A stretch of 24,489 nt of DNA from the NCBI GenBank assembly GCA_002454975.1, contig DKJZ01000050.1:1-24489 (forward strand), in the 5' to 3' direction. Made by a program: the position numbers and the translations under genes. Positions within the stretch are counted from its first letter, which is position 1, and each line of letters begins with the position of its first letter. This document shows positions 7,109 to 15,488 of this stretch, one piece after another. The notes beneath the pieces are model-generated. The model saw only the letters and a list, made by a program, of their open reading frames with translations. It searched no databases and was not told where the DNA came from. The DNA comes from Hylemonella sp. UBA6679 (GTDB taxonomy: Bacteria > Pseudomonadota > Gammaproteobacteria > Burkholderiales > Burkholderiaceae_C).

Positions 7109-7582
7109 TCAGGCCTGAATGGCGTCGAGGGCCTTTTGGTAGTGGTTGGCGTGGCGCTCTTCAACTTTGGCCAAGGCAGCAAAGCGCTTGGCGGCCTTTT
7201 CGAGCACGGCCTTGAACTGATCGGCGTGTTCTTTGGACTCGCTGATCTGCTCGTCGATCTCGGCAACGGCAGCGGCGTTGCCTTCCTCCACAGCGGTCTT
7301 GCGAAAACCTGGGTACATCTCGCTGTACTCGTAGGTTTCGCCTTCGATGGCGATCTGCAGGGCCTTAGCCGGAGTCATGTCGGTCGCTGGGTAAAGCAGA
7401 TCGAGGTGGCCGAAGGCGTGCATCACTTCCTGATCTGCGGTTTGCTCGAAGATGCGGGCTGTATCTTCGTCACCAGCAGCGCGCGCCAGTTTGGCGAAGT
7501 AGCGGTACTTGATGTGGGCCATCGATTCGCCGGCAAATGCGGCTTCGAGGTTTTGGTAGGTTTTGATTTCTGGACGTGCCAT
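7109..7582 (-). CDS. rbr: Rubrerythrin, ferritin-like domain only, 157 aa
   Basis: Diiron ferritin-like protein that reduces hydrogen peroxide. Iron-ligand helices are visible: EAAFAGESMAHIKY (about 13-26), DQEVMHAFGH (about 50-59), ETYEYSEMYPGF (about 81-92) and EEGNAAAVAEIDEQ, followed by ESKEHADQF. The C-terminal rubredoxin domain of classical rubrerythrins is missing. It is supplied by the separate rubredoxin gene 42 bases downstream, which fits a split electron-transfer arrangement. AAGGAG precedes the ATG. It is the first gene of the leftward set and is divergent from oxyR with a 140-base intergenic region, so peroxide-dependent induction by OxyR is likely though not shown. Confidence 0.93.
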   Translation of the reverse strand: MARPEIKTYQNLEAAFAGESMAHIKYRYFAKLARAAGDEDTARIFEQTADQEVMHAFGHLDLLYPATDMTPAKALQIAIEGETYEYSEMYPGFRKTAVEEGNAAAVAEIDEQISESKEHADQFKAVLEKAAKRFAALAKVEERHANHYQKALDAIQA

Positions 7583-7665
7583 TTGAAGCTCCTTTCAGGG
7601 GGTGGTTTTGTTGCGATGGATGAATTGTGAAATTTCTCAATCAATCAGTCCAACGGATAATTTTC

Positions 7666-7702
7666 ATTGAATCAATCTAAAATATCGATAATGAACTTTT
7701 AG
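7666..7702. promoter_or_regulatory. Candidate OxyR binding site between rbr and oxyR
   Basis: OxyR sites are four 4-base elements at 11-base spacing (ATAG-n7-CTAT-n7-ATAG-n7-CTAT). The sequence here gives ATTG, CTAA, ATAA and TTAG at that exact spacing, 11 of 16 matches, within an AT-rich region including the small palindrome ATTGA-A-TCAAT (7666-7676). Its position about 20 bases before oxyR would suit autorepression together with activation of rbr. The match is imperfect. Confidence 0.35.
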
Positions 7703-7722
7703 CAACTGAAAGAACACTCCCT

Positions 7723-8628
7723 ATGGCCGCCTTGCCCTCGCTGCGACAGCTGCGCTATCTGCTGGCCTTGGCCGAGCACCTGAACTTCACCCGCGCTGCT
7801 GAAGCCAGCTTTGTCAGTCAGTCCACTTTGAGCACAGGTCTCAAGGAGCTCGAAGGTACGCTGGGCGTGCAGCTGGTCGAGCGTGACAAGCAGAGCGTGG
7901 CGCTGACGGCCGTGGGCAAAGACGTGGTGACTCGTGCGCGGCAGGTGCTTGCAGCAGCCGAAGACCTGAGCGATTTCGCCTCTGACGCTTCGCGCCCCAT
8001 GCAGGGACGATTGCGTCTTGGAGTGATTCCGACAATTGCGCCATTCGTGCTGCCCGCTGTTATGCCTCTGCTTCGCGAGAAGTTCCCGATGCTTGAGCTT
8101 GGCCTACGCGAGGACCTGACTGCGCATTTGCTGGAGCGGCTGCGAAACCGACAGTTGGACTTTGCGCTGATTGCGCTGCCCTACGACACGCCAGACCTGC
8201 GGGTCTTGCCGCTCTATAAGGACAGGTTTTGGCTGGTGGGGCGGGAGAAAGACCCGGCGATCCAAGGACGTGCCATCCAGCTGGGCAGCGAGTGGACGGA
8301 ACGTCTGCTACTGCTCGAAGAGGGACATTGCCTGCGCGACCATGCTCTTCAAGCTTGCCAGGCAACCGAAGTGGCCAGTGTGGACGGGATCGAAGCCACC
8401 AGTCTCCTCACACTGGTACAAATGGTCACTTCGGGAATGGGTGTTGCGTTGTTACCTGAAATGGCCATCAAGAGTGGTGTCCTGGGTAACTTGCCATTGA
8501 AATCCAGACCCTTGGCGCCTCCGGCGCCTGAACGAACGATAGCGTTAGTCACGCGCTCAACATCTGCCCACATGGGGGAATTCGAGGCGATTGCTCAATT
8601 GATTTCCTCTGTTCACCGAAAAAAATGA
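7723..8628 (+). CDS. oxyR: OxyR, LysR-family hydrogen peroxide sensor
   Basis: LysR-type transcription factor of 301 aa. The N-terminal winged HTH is at residues 1-65 (RQLRYLLALAEHLNFTRAAE, SQSTLSTGLKELE), followed by a periplasmic-binding-like sensor domain. What separates it from other LysR proteins is the pair Cys203 and Cys212 in GHCLRDHALQAC, the same nine-residue spacing and context as the peroxide-sensing disulfide cysteines of E. coli OxyR. It is divergent from rubrerythrin-rubredoxin-reductase-ohr, which is therefore its probable local regulon. Upstream of the ATG (CTATGGCC) the ribosome binding site is weak. Confidence 0.95.
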   Translation: MAALPSLRQLRYLLALAEHLNFTRAAEASFVSQSTLSTGLKELEGTLGVQLVERDKQSVALTAVGKDVVTRARQVLAAAEDLSDFASDASRPMQGRLRLGVIPTIAPFVLPAVMPLLREKFPMLELGLREDLTAHLLERLRNRQLDFALIALPYDTPDLRVLPLYKDRFWLVGREKDPAIQGRAIQLGSEWTERLLLLEEGHCLRDHALQACQATEVASVDGIEATSLLTLVQMVTSGMGVALLPEMAIKSGVLGNLPLKSRPLAPPAPERTIALVTRSTSAHMGEFEAIAQLISSVHRKK

Positions 8629-8903
8629 ACTGCTCGAAGACCTGCTGGCTAGCATGAAAGCAGACATTCCAAACCCAAAGACCAGTGACGGCTTTGGGTC
8701 GTGTGAAGCCGGTCGCTACTGAGTGACTCAGTCCGACCCATTGCAGTCATTGGGGATTTGGTGAAGCGGTCACTTTTTGAATCAAATCTTCAAACGACAA
8801 CAGTCATTCATGACCATTTTTCTCCGCTGTTGTTCGTCATCTGGTCGAACTATGGGTTATTCCCCAAAAAGCTTTATTTGAAAATTAAGTCTCAAACATC
8901 AGA
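8629..8903. other. Intergenic region between convergent oxyR and the cob operon, with two hairpins
   Basis: No gene is visible in 275 bases. Two consecutive dyads occur. The first is CGGCTT...AAGCCG (8689-8711, 11-base loop). The second spans 8711-8738: ACTGAGT-G-ACTCAGT flanked by GGTCG and CGACC. Neither is followed by an oligo-T run on either strand, so they are not classic intrinsic terminators. They may help end the two convergent transcripts or be an intergenic repeat unit. The remainder (8740-8903) is AT-richer and featureless. Confidence 0.5.
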
Positions 8904-9458
8904 TTAAATATCGACGCAAATCCACTCCCCCATTGACGGTGCAGTTACAGGCCAATCATTGGCTGAGTGAATAGATCGATACCCGCCAGCTTGCAAGAAC
9001 TGGACTGCCCGAATCACGCCTGCGTGTGTGATCCACACTGTTTCTGGTACCGACTGCGACAATGTTTCATCTAGAGCTTGGGCCACACGGTCAATCACTT
9101 CTTGCGTGCATTCATTTCCACCAAAGCGATGATGAGCAAAATCAGCTGTCCATGCGTCTATGGCTTCTCGTGGAATTTCCGACCACGGCTGAAGCTCCCA
9201 CACTCCAAAATCCATCTCGCGCAAACGCATATCGACATTCGGTCCCTGCAGGTCTCTGCGCCGACTCAGCAAGGCGGTCGCCAGTTGCTGTGCGCGCGCA
9301 GCCGGAGAAACCCAGAGACTGCTACCCGACACTGGAATGTCTGCAAATCGCTGCGCTACTGCTTCGGTCTCGGCCTGATCGGCATACACCTCGCTCATTC
9401 CGTAGCATAGACCTGAAGACACCAAAACGCGCGCATGACGAAGTAACCAAAGCTTCAT
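8904..9458 (-). CDS. cobC: Alpha-ribazole-5'-phosphate phosphatase (CobC, histidine phosphatase)
   Basis: Histidine-phosphatase family protein (184 aa) that removes phosphate from alpha-ribazole phosphate or adenosylcobalamin phosphate in nucleotide-loop assembly. The N-terminal LRHAR motif carries the phospho-accepting His8, followed by GLCYGMSEV as in burkholderial CobC proteins. WVSPAARAQQLA supplies a phosphate-binding Arg, REMDFGVWEL the acidic region, and WITHAGVIRA the second catalytic His. The motif is RHA rather than the more usual RHG. Its ATG overlaps the cobS stop by 4 bases. It is the last gene of the fifteen-gene B12 operon; no clear terminator follows. Confidence 0.88.
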   Translation of the reverse strand: MKLWLLRHARVLVSSGLCYGMSEVYADQAETEAVAQRFADIPVSGSSLWVSPAARAQQLATALLSRRRDLQGPNVDMRLREMDFGVWELQPWSEIPREAIDAWTADFAHHRFGGNECTQEVIDRVAQALDETLSQSVPETVWITHAGVIRAVQFLQAGGYRSIHSANDWPVTAPSMGEWICVDI

Positions 9459-10276
9459 GCAGAGTTGGCGGCCAACGCCACCCCAAGCAAGAAACCGATT
9501 TCTGCCATTTGCTGAGTCGCGCCCAAGCCATCACCGGTGAAGCCTTGCAAGCGCCGCTGTAAACGCCAAGCAATACAAAGCGCGAAAAAAGCGGACAGCA
9601 GCGTACCTGCAAACAAGTGTGCTGACGGCAACCAGAAGCCGGACAGCACCATGGACGCGCTCCACCAAAGCAAGCCCACAAACACGCCTGCATTGTCGAT
9701 CTGCTCGGCCAAGGGCTTGGACTTGGATGTCGGCATGCTGCCCACATGCACCATATTGCGAATCAAAAACAGTGGCATCAGTCGCGACGTGACATGTGCT
9801 ACAAAAACGCAAGTCACGGCAGATGCCATGCCGATCTGGGCCAGTAGCACCAACAGGCCCAATTTGGTCCCCAGAGCCAGCATCAGCGCAATAGCGCCGT
9901 AAGTACCAATGCGAGAGTCCTTCATGATGTCAAGCGCACGCTCGCGTGTCAGCCCACCCCCTAGGCCATCAGCGGTATCGGCCAACCCATCTTCGTGAAA
10001 GGCGCCAGTCAGCACAACACTGAACGAGGTGCTCAGAACAGCGGCCAGCCAGGCACTGGCTGGCTGCGGCGGCAGCACGATCGTCCATACTGCAAAGACC
10101 GCCGCCGTCAACCCACCCACAACCCATCCCACTGCCGGAAAGTGGGCAGCACTGGCCCGCAGCATGGCAGGCGAATAACCGACCCATTGCGCCAAGCGTC
10201 CTGTCACGGGTATGCGTGTAAAAAACTGGAGCGCCAACAATAAGTGGCGGGCAAGACGGACCAACCTGACCGACAT
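9455..10276 (-). CDS. cobS: Adenosylcobinamide-GDP ribazoletransferase (cobalamin synthase)
   Basis: Integral inner-membrane enzyme joining adenosylcobinamide-GDP with alpha-ribazole (phosphate) to form adenosylcobalamin (phosphate). The chosen start gives 273 aa. Family marks are QFFTRIPV near the N-terminus (about 18-25), the acidic motif GAFHEDGLADTADGLGGG (about 84-101) with the metal-binding Asp/Glu residues, and KDSRIGTYGAIAL. Several hydrophobic segments follow. The open frame extends upstream to 10384, but that stretch overlaps cobT; the ATG at 10276 lies 2 bases after the cobT stop and gives the usual length. A ribosome binding site is weak, so coupling to cobT is likely. Confidence 0.93.
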   Translation of the reverse strand: MSVRLVRLARHLLLALQFFTRIPVTGRLAQWVGYSPAMLRASAAHFPAVGWVVGGLTAAVFAVWTIVLPPQPASAWLAAVLSTSFSVVLTGAFHEDGLADTADGLGGGLTRERALDIMKDSRIGTYGAIALMLALGTKLGLLVLLAQIGMASAVTCVFVAHVTSRLMPLFLIRNMVHVGSMPTSKSKPLAEQIDNAGVFVGLLWWSASMVLSGFWLPSAHLFAGTLLSAFFALCIAWRLQRRLQGFTGDGLGATQQMAEIGFLLGVALAANSA

Positions 10277-10278
10277 AC

Positions 10279-11340
10279 TCAAACTTTCTGCAGTGCTGCG
10301 GTCTCCTCCTGGCGGGACACCCCAGCGGACTCGAAGCTGGCCATCTCGCGCAGCACGGCGCAGGAAGAAACCAGCAGCGGCCACGCCAAGGCCGCCCCCG
10401 ATCCCTCTCCCAGGCGAAGACCCAGGTCCAGCAAGGGCTCAGCCTGAAGATGGGCCAACATCAGCGCATGACCTCGCTCGCCTGAGCGGTGCGCAAATAC
10501 GCAGCGCTGCAGTACCGAAGGTTGAAGCTTGCTGGCCACCAATACGGCAGACGTGGCAATGAAGCCATCGACCACGATGAGCCGCCGCTGCGCGGCGGCC
10601 TGCAGCACAGAGCCGACCATGGTGGCGATCTCGAAACCACCGAATGCCGCAAGGGCATCCAGCGGCGCATGAACATCGGCATGGTGGGACAGCACCTCAC
10701 GCAGGATGCCAATCTTGCGTAGTACCGCAGGAGCGTCCAGTCCAGTGCCGGCGCCTGTGCAGTCCTCGATATCGAGCCCGGTCAAACGGCTCATCAAGAG
10801 GGATGCTGCCGAAGTGTTGCCAATGCCCATTTCCCCCAGCAACAGGGCGTTGCCAGGCAGGTCCTGGAGCAAATCGGCCCCATTCGCAAGGGCCATGTCG
10901 CGTTGCGCTACGGTCATTGCAGGCCCCTGCAGTGCATCGGCAGTCCCAGCAGCCACCTTGCGCACTAACAAACCTGCGCGTGGCCCAAAGTCGTGCCGCA
11001 CACCGCAGTCCACCACGGTAAGGCCAATGCCGTTCTGGCGTGCCAGCACGCTAACTGCGGCGCCCCCGGCTAGAAAATTCTCCACCATCTGCCAAGTCAC
11101 ATCACTGGGGTAGGCTGAAACCCCGCGCGCTGCCAGGCCGTGGTCACCTGCATAGACCACAAGTTGCGGTTCGTGCAGCTCTGGGGCGTCGCTGCCCAAC
11201 ACCAATCCGATGCGCCTAGCCAGCGATTCGATGCGCCCTAAGGAGCCCAGCGGTTTGGTCTTGTTGTCGAGCTTGTACTGAAGCCGCGCGGCAAGTTCGG
11301 GCTGGGCAATGTCGTCGATATAAGGGATGGAATAGCTCAT
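10279..11340 (-). CDS. cobT: Nicotinate-nucleotide--dimethylbenzimidazole phosphoribosyltransferase
   Basis: Activates the lower ligand: transfers phosphoribose from nicotinate mononucleotide to 5,6-dimethylbenzimidazole, giving alpha-ribazole phosphate. The 353-aa protein has the KTKPLGSLGRIE motif (about 28-39), GEMGIGNTSAASLL, the DGFIATSAVLVA segment and LRLGEGSGAALAW, in which Glu312 corresponds to the catalytic glutamate of CobT. Length is standard. It lies 2 bases after cobQ and 2 bases before cobS, and bluB in the same operon provides its base substrate. Confidence 0.96.
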   Translation of the reverse strand: MSYSIPYIDDIAQPELAARLQYKLDNKTKPLGSLGRIESLARRIGLVLGSDAPELHEPQLVVYAGDHGLAARGVSAYPSDVTWQMVENFLAGGAAVSVLARQNGIGLTVVDCGVRHDFGPRAGLLVRKVAAGTADALQGPAMTVAQRDMALANGADLLQDLPGNALLLGEMGIGNTSAASLLMSRLTGLDIEDCTGAGTGLDAPAVLRKIGILREVLSHHADVHAPLDALAAFGGFEIATMVGSVLQAAAQRRLIVVDGFIATSAVLVASKLQPSVLQRCVFAHRSGERGHALMLAHLQAEPLLDLGLRLGEGSGAALAWPLLVSSCAVLREMASFESAGVSRQEETAALQKV

Positions 11341-11342
11341 GG

Positions 11343-12809
11343 TCAGTCCTTTTCAATAAGAGCGTCGAGCACACCTGGCTCGACATGGATTTGCAGAAAA
11401 TCAGCCAGTCCTTCAAACACTCGCTCCAGCGAAGGAGCCTCAGCACCGAACAAGGCATTCAGTACAGCGGGTGATTCGAACAATCCGTGTAGATAACAGC
11501 CCAGCACGTTTCCATTCCGATTTTGCCAAGCCAAATCGGGCATGACCTCTCGGGCGAACTGACCTTGTTCAGCCATGCCCAGGTGTTGCATTGTCTGGCC
11601 GTGATGAATTTCGTAACCGCCCGCAATCACGCCAGTGAGTCCCGCCCAGGGCCCGGTCAAGGTACCAAAATGCGCTTGCGTGCGACAAACGATTTTGTGC
11701 GGTTCGAAGACGGTGACGAGTGGCAAAAGTCCCAGACCGGGAGAGTTACCGTCGATGCCGTGCGGGTCGATCAGTGCTTCACCCAGCATCTGCAGTCCTC
11801 CGCAAATACCGAGAACAGCACCGCCCTGTGCAGCGTGTTTTGCAACCGTCTGGTCAAGGCCCTGTGCACGTAGCCAATCCAGATCTGCGGCACTGGCCTT
11901 TGAGCCAGGCAGCACTATCCAGTCAACTAAGGCGCAATCTGCCGGCGTGCGGGCCCAGATCAGGCGCACGCCAGGTACATTCTTGAGTGGCTGGAATTCA
12001 TCCACGTTGCTGATGCGTGGATAGGCGATGACAGCAACTGTGCGGGTGATTGCACCATTGGCGTGGGTTCTATCGTCGAACACACCGTCTTCCTCAGGCA
12101 GTCCATGCTGCCACCACATGGGCAGCGTAGCCACCACCGGGACCCCAGTCATCTCATACACCATTTGTGGTGCAGGCGCAAGTAACGCGGGGTCGCCTCG
12201 GAATTTGTTCAGCACAAAACCGCGTATGAGCGCCCGCTCTTCTGGAGGCAGTAGCGCCCACGTACCGTAGAGATGTGCAAACGCGCCTCCCCTGTCGATG
12301 TCGGTGACCAAAAGACACTGTGCTTGGGCGTGACGCGCTACACGCATGTTGACGATGTCGCTGGCGTGCAGGTTAATCTCCGCCGGGGATCCTGCACCCT
12401 CAATAACCACCACATCGTTTTCGGCTCTCAGCGCATCGAGAGCTGCCACGATATGCGGCCAGACTTTTTCGCTGCGGCCGCGCCAAGGCATGGCGCTGAG
12501 CTCTCCACTGACCTCACCGAGCAGCACGACCTGGCTGCGAGTGTCTGCTTCAGGCTTGAGCAACAAAGGGTTCATCCGCACCTCGGGCTCGGCTTTTGCG
12601 GCCAAGGCCTGGAAATACTGGGCCGAACCGATTTCACCCTCCCGGTCACCTGCATTCGCCACCACTCGGGCATTGTTGCTCATGTTCTGCGCTTTGAAGG
12701 GCACGACCTTGAGTCCCTGACGGGCGTAATAGCGGCACAAGGCTGTAACCAACCAGCTCTTGCCAGCGCCGCTGGTGGTGCCCAGCACCATCACGCATCG
12801 AGCAGTCAT
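11343..12809 (-). CDS. cobQ: Cobyric acid synthase (CobQ/CbiP)
   Basis: Glutamine-dependent amidase that converts adenosylcobyrinate a,c-diamide to adenosylcobyrate by amidating carboxylates b, d, e and g. The 488-aa protein has an N-terminal dethiobiotin-synthetase-like ATP domain (GTTSGAGKSWLVTAL, 10-24; AQNMSNNARV, 40-49) and a C-terminal class I glutamine amidotransferase domain. That domain has nucleophile Cys336 in GICGGLQMLG and the catalytic His in GCYLHGLFESP. The ATG overlaps the cobD stop by 4 bases. The C-terminus FEGLADFLQIHVE is a usual CobQ tail. Confidence 0.96.
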   Translation of the reverse strand: MTARCVMVLGTTSGAGKSWLVTALCRYYARQGLKVVPFKAQNMSNNARVVANAGDREGEIGSAQYFQALAAKAEPEVRMNPLLLKPEADTRSQVVLLGEVSGELSAMPWRGRSEKVWPHIVAALDALRAENDVVVIEGAGSPAEINLHASDIVNMRVARHAQAQCLLVTDIDRGGAFAHLYGTWALLPPEERALIRGFVLNKFRGDPALLAPAPQMVYEMTGVPVVATLPMWWQHGLPEEDGVFDDRTHANGAITRTVAVIAYPRISNVDEFQPLKNVPGVRLIWARTPADCALVDWIVLPGSKASAADLDWLRAQGLDQTVAKHAAQGGAVLGICGGLQMLGEALIDPHGIDGNSPGLGLLPLVTVFEPHKIVCRTQAHFGTLTGPWAGLTGVIAGGYEIHHGQTMQHLGMAEQGQFAREVMPDLAWQNRNGNVLGCYLHGLFESPAVLNALFGAEAPSLERVFEGLADFLQIHVEPGVLDALIEKD

Positions 12810-13819
12810 CTTTTATCCTTTATTCGGCACCAGGCTTGCGACAAGGCATCCTGTGCAACGGGCGGTAGCACACCCATGCGCACCTGTCCCGGCAAACCGA
12901 ACGAGCTCGTATCGCGCAACTTGATGCCCTGCGCACGCAGGGTGGCCAAATCCTGCGCCATGTGCGCTGTGTCAGGCGTCGCCAAGTGAAAATTGGTAAC
13001 GCTTGAACCGGGCTGCCAGCCCAACGAAGTACAAATAGCCAGCTGGCGTAGTTTCCAACGCTTAAGGATGTCCCGACTCTCTGCTAGCCAATCTTGCACG
13101 TCCTGTCGCACCCAAGCGGCCAGCATGGCGCAGCCATGCGCCCCAATAGGCCAGGAGGGAGCCAACCCTTCGATTTGTTCCACCTGCTGCTGAAATCCAG
13201 CCGGAGCAATCGCGTAAGCCGCCCGAATACCCGTCAGACCAAGCGCCTTGTTGGGGCTCCACAATTGCCAAACCCGATCGAGATGATGATCAGAAAGTGC
13301 CAAATCGCCATCCAACCGCAGGGGGCGGTAAGCGCCATCTAGCACAAAGGTCTGGGTGGGCAATAAATCCTGTACACGCTCTGCCAGCCTCATGTGGGGC
13401 TCACCCAGCGGGCTCGAAGGATCACAACCCCAGATCAGATCAGCCTGGGCAGGCGACTCGGACGCCGCTAGCCCCCAAGCTGTGGAGGCATGGAGATAGT
13501 CACCGTAACCATGTACGGGCAGCTCAACTCGGGCCGTGCGTTGCTGCCGATGAGCAAATTGCGCCACCCATGCACTGATGCGGAAGATGAACTCGCTGGC
13601 ACTTGCAGCCAAAACCACATGTGTAACGTCTACCTTGTGAAAAGCTGCGATCGCTTGACGCAACTCTGCATAGAACGGGTCTGGGTAATGACTTGCATCT
13701 GTAGCCTGAATCTCTTGGAGCACAACCGGACAGGGGCCGCAGGCGTTGCTGTTTGTTGAGAAATCATAGAGCGGCTGGCCCAGCGCATCTGCGCCGCCGT
13801 GGATGCGTTTTTCAAGCAT
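12806..13819 (-). CDS. cobD: Threonine-phosphate decarboxylase, PLP enzyme (CobD/CobC type)
   Basis: Fold-type I PLP enzyme (class I/II aminotransferase family) that makes (R)-1-aminopropan-2-ol phosphate from L-threonine phosphate, the aminopropanol linker of cobalamin. The 337-aa protein has FSTNSNACGP (about 20-29), HYPDP (44-48), a PLP-contact DGAYRPL (161-167) and the Schiff-base Lys191 in SPNKALGLTGIRAAYAI. Naming differs between organisms: this is cobD in Salmonella and cobC in Pseudomonas denitrificans. Its start overlaps the cbiB stop by 8 bases, next to the enzyme that consumes its product. Confidence 0.9.
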   Translation of the reverse strand: MLEKRIHGGADALGQPLYDFSTNSNACGPCPVVLQEIQATDASHYPDPFYAELRQAIAAFHKVDVTHVVLAASASEFIFRISAWVAQFAHRQQRTARVELPVHGYGDYLHASTAWGLAASESPAQADLIWGCDPSSPLGEPHMRLAERVQDLLPTQTFVLDGAYRPLRLDGDLALSDHHLDRVWQLWSPNKALGLTGIRAAYAIAPAGFQQQVEQIEGLAPSWPIGAHGCAMLAAWVRQDVQDWLAESRDILKRWKLRQLAICTSLGWQPGSSVTNFHLATPDTAHMAQDLATLRAQGIKLRDTSSFGLPGQVRMGVLPPVAQDALSQAWCRIKDKR

Positions 13820-14780
13820 GTGCCATTCCTGCTAAAACCCCGCATACAAACAATCCAAGCCCCACCGCACGCTTGGACAAATGGCAGGCATGTTCAGTGT
13901 CTTCTGGCAAAACGTTTCTGCCCGCACAGTAGAGCATGTAAACATCAGGTTTGCCCAGCCGCACGCCCAAAAGCAAAGCCATGGCACCCATGGGCCAGCC
14001 CCCATTAGGGGAAGGGGTACGCACAGCCTCACTGCGTAGCCCTGGCAACCATAGACGACCAGCAACCAGCACCAGCAAAACCGCAGTCAGTCGCGCAGGC
14101 ACCCAAGAAAGCACATCGTCGGCTCGGGCTGCCCACTTGCCTGCCCATGTCCAGGACCGACCCGCACGGTTACCGGGGTAGCCCCACATGGCGTCAGCGG
14201 TATTCGCGAAACGGTAAAGGGTTGCCCCCGGCAGACCGGCGACTGCAAACCAGAAAAGTGGGGCAATGACCGAATCGTTGAGGTTCTCGGCCAAGGTCTC
14301 GATGGCGGTTTCACGCACTTGCGTCGCATCGAGTATGTGCACATCACGGCTGCACAGCCAGCCAAGCCGTTTGCGCCCTGCGTGCAGGGAATCCGAAAGT
14401 GCTTGCTCTACCGCCATCACCTCTTCACGCAGCATTCGCCAAGCCATCAAAGGTTTGAGGATAAGGCCAAGACAGAGAACATGTGCCCAAACTGGCAACC
14501 GTGCCAGCAAAGCCGCGGCACCCCAAGCCAACCCGGCAACGACCACAGCGCCAGCCAGCCAAGCCAGAGCGCCACGCGCAAAAGCCCTTACATCCATGCG
14601 GGGCGTGATCTGCTGCGCTGCAGGCGCAACCCAAGTCCCCGCCCAGCCCAGGAAATGTCCAATCCAAACCACGGGATGCCAGCCTGCAGGCGGCTCCCCC
14701 CAGACCGTATCCACCAGCAAAGCCACCGCCATCACCAGAATGGCGAGCGTGGTGTTATGCAGGAAGGCCTCCATATTCAA
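13812..14780 (-). CDS. cbiB: Adenosylcobinamide-phosphate synthase (CbiB)
   Basis: Integral membrane enzyme attaching aminopropanol (phosphate) to adenosylcobyric acid. The 322-aa protein has several hydrophobic segments, the first at about 10-24. Family signatures are WGEPPAGWHPVVWIGHFLG (about 27-45) and ETLAENLNDSVIAPLFW followed by ANTADAMWGYPGNR. The start chosen (MNMEAF) overlaps the bluB stop by 4 bases; the second ATG six bases later is equally possible. The neighbouring cobD makes its substrate. It is called cobD in Pseudomonas denitrificans nomenclature. Confidence 0.93.
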   Translation of the reverse strand: MNMEAFLHNTTLAILVMAVALLVDTVWGEPPAGWHPVVWIGHFLGWAGTWVAPAAQQITPRMDVRAFARGALAWLAGAVVVAGLAWGAAALLARLPVWAHVLCLGLILKPLMAWRMLREEVMAVEQALSDSLHAGRKRLGWLCSRDVHILDATQVRETAIETLAENLNDSVIAPLFWFAVAGLPGATLYRFANTADAMWGYPGNRAGRSWTWAGKWAARADDVLSWVPARLTAVLLVLVAGRLWLPGLRSEAVRTPSPNGGWPMGAMALLLGVRLGKPDVYMLYCAGRNVLPEDTEHACHLSKRAVGLGLFVCGVLAGMAHA

Positions 14781-15487
14781 GGCTGAGCCTTCTCATCCTG
14801 CTTTGAAGCAAACAGACTGCAGGGCTGCCCCCAGACACCGTCATAAACCAGTTCAGCCAAGGGTTGGCGACGCGCCCACTTTTGCTGTTGCAACATGGGC
14901 TCGTTGTAAAACTTGCGCACCGGCCCCAGACACAGCAAGGCAATAGGTTCGGCTCCCGCAGGCAAACGCATCAGTCCAGCCAGTTCGGCAGGTTCAAACA
15001 AGGATACCCAACCCATACCCAGCCCTTCGGCACGGGCTGCCAGCCAGAGGTTCTCGATTGCACAGCTCGCCGAGGCCAAGTCCATCTGCGGCAAGGTACG
15101 GCGACCAAACACATGCTGCTCGCGCCCATCAGCCAGACAGACGAGCAACAGCTCGGCAGCATCGAGCACGCCCTCAACCTTGAGTTGCATGAATTCTTCC
15201 TGCCGCATACCCAGTGCCTGTGCCGTGGCCAACCGTTCTCTTTCAACCGCGTCGCGCAGACGATGACGCTGGGCAGGATCCTGAATACGAATGAATCGCC
15301 AGGGCTGCATGAATCCCACACTGGGCGCATGATGAGCTGCGGTGAGCAAACGGAGCAATACTTCAGGAGCCACACTGCCACCGGCAAAGTGGCGCATGTC
15401 CCGACGCTCGAAAATGGCCCGATACACGGCCTCGCGTTCATCAACAGAAAAAGCCTGTGCCTGCGGACTGGACGATGATGAATGCAT
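14777..15487 (-). CDS. bluB: 5,6-dimethylbenzimidazole synthase (BluB)
   Basis: Nitroreductase-fold enzyme that destroys reduced FMN with O2 to make 5,6-dimethylbenzimidazole, the lower base of B12; the reaction is strictly oxygen-dependent. The 236-aa protein has FERRDMRHF (26-34) with Asp30, matching the catalytic Asp of BluB. It also has the APSVGFMQPWRF flavin segment (54-65) and the LGMGWVSLF motif (156-164) with Ser162, the other diagnostic residue. The N-terminus is a short serine-rich tail. It starts 1 base after the cobO stop. Its presence shows that the organism makes its own DMB aerobically. Confidence 0.95.
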   Translation of the reverse strand: MHSSSSSPQAQAFSVDEREAVYRAIFERRDMRHFAGGSVAPEVLLRLLTAAHHAPSVGFMQPWRFIRIQDPAQRHRLRDAVERERLATAQALGMRQEEFMQLKVEGVLDAAELLLVCLADGREQHVFGRRTLPQMDLASASCAIENLWLAARAEGLGMGWVSLFEPAELAGLMRLPAGAEPIALLCLGPVRKFYNEPMLQQQKWARRQPLAELVYDGVWGQPCSLFASKQDEKAQP

Positions 15488-15488
15488 C

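Noticed and set aside
8750..8860. ACAACAG...CTGTTGT inverted repeat as a terminator of oxyR or cobC
   Set aside because: Only 7 paired bases around a long loop and no T-run after the stem; too weak to call.
13951..14946. Long arginine/proline-rich plus-strand frames opposite cbiB and bluB
   Set aside because: They are antisense shadows of high-GC genes whose minus-strand products are clearly identifiable.
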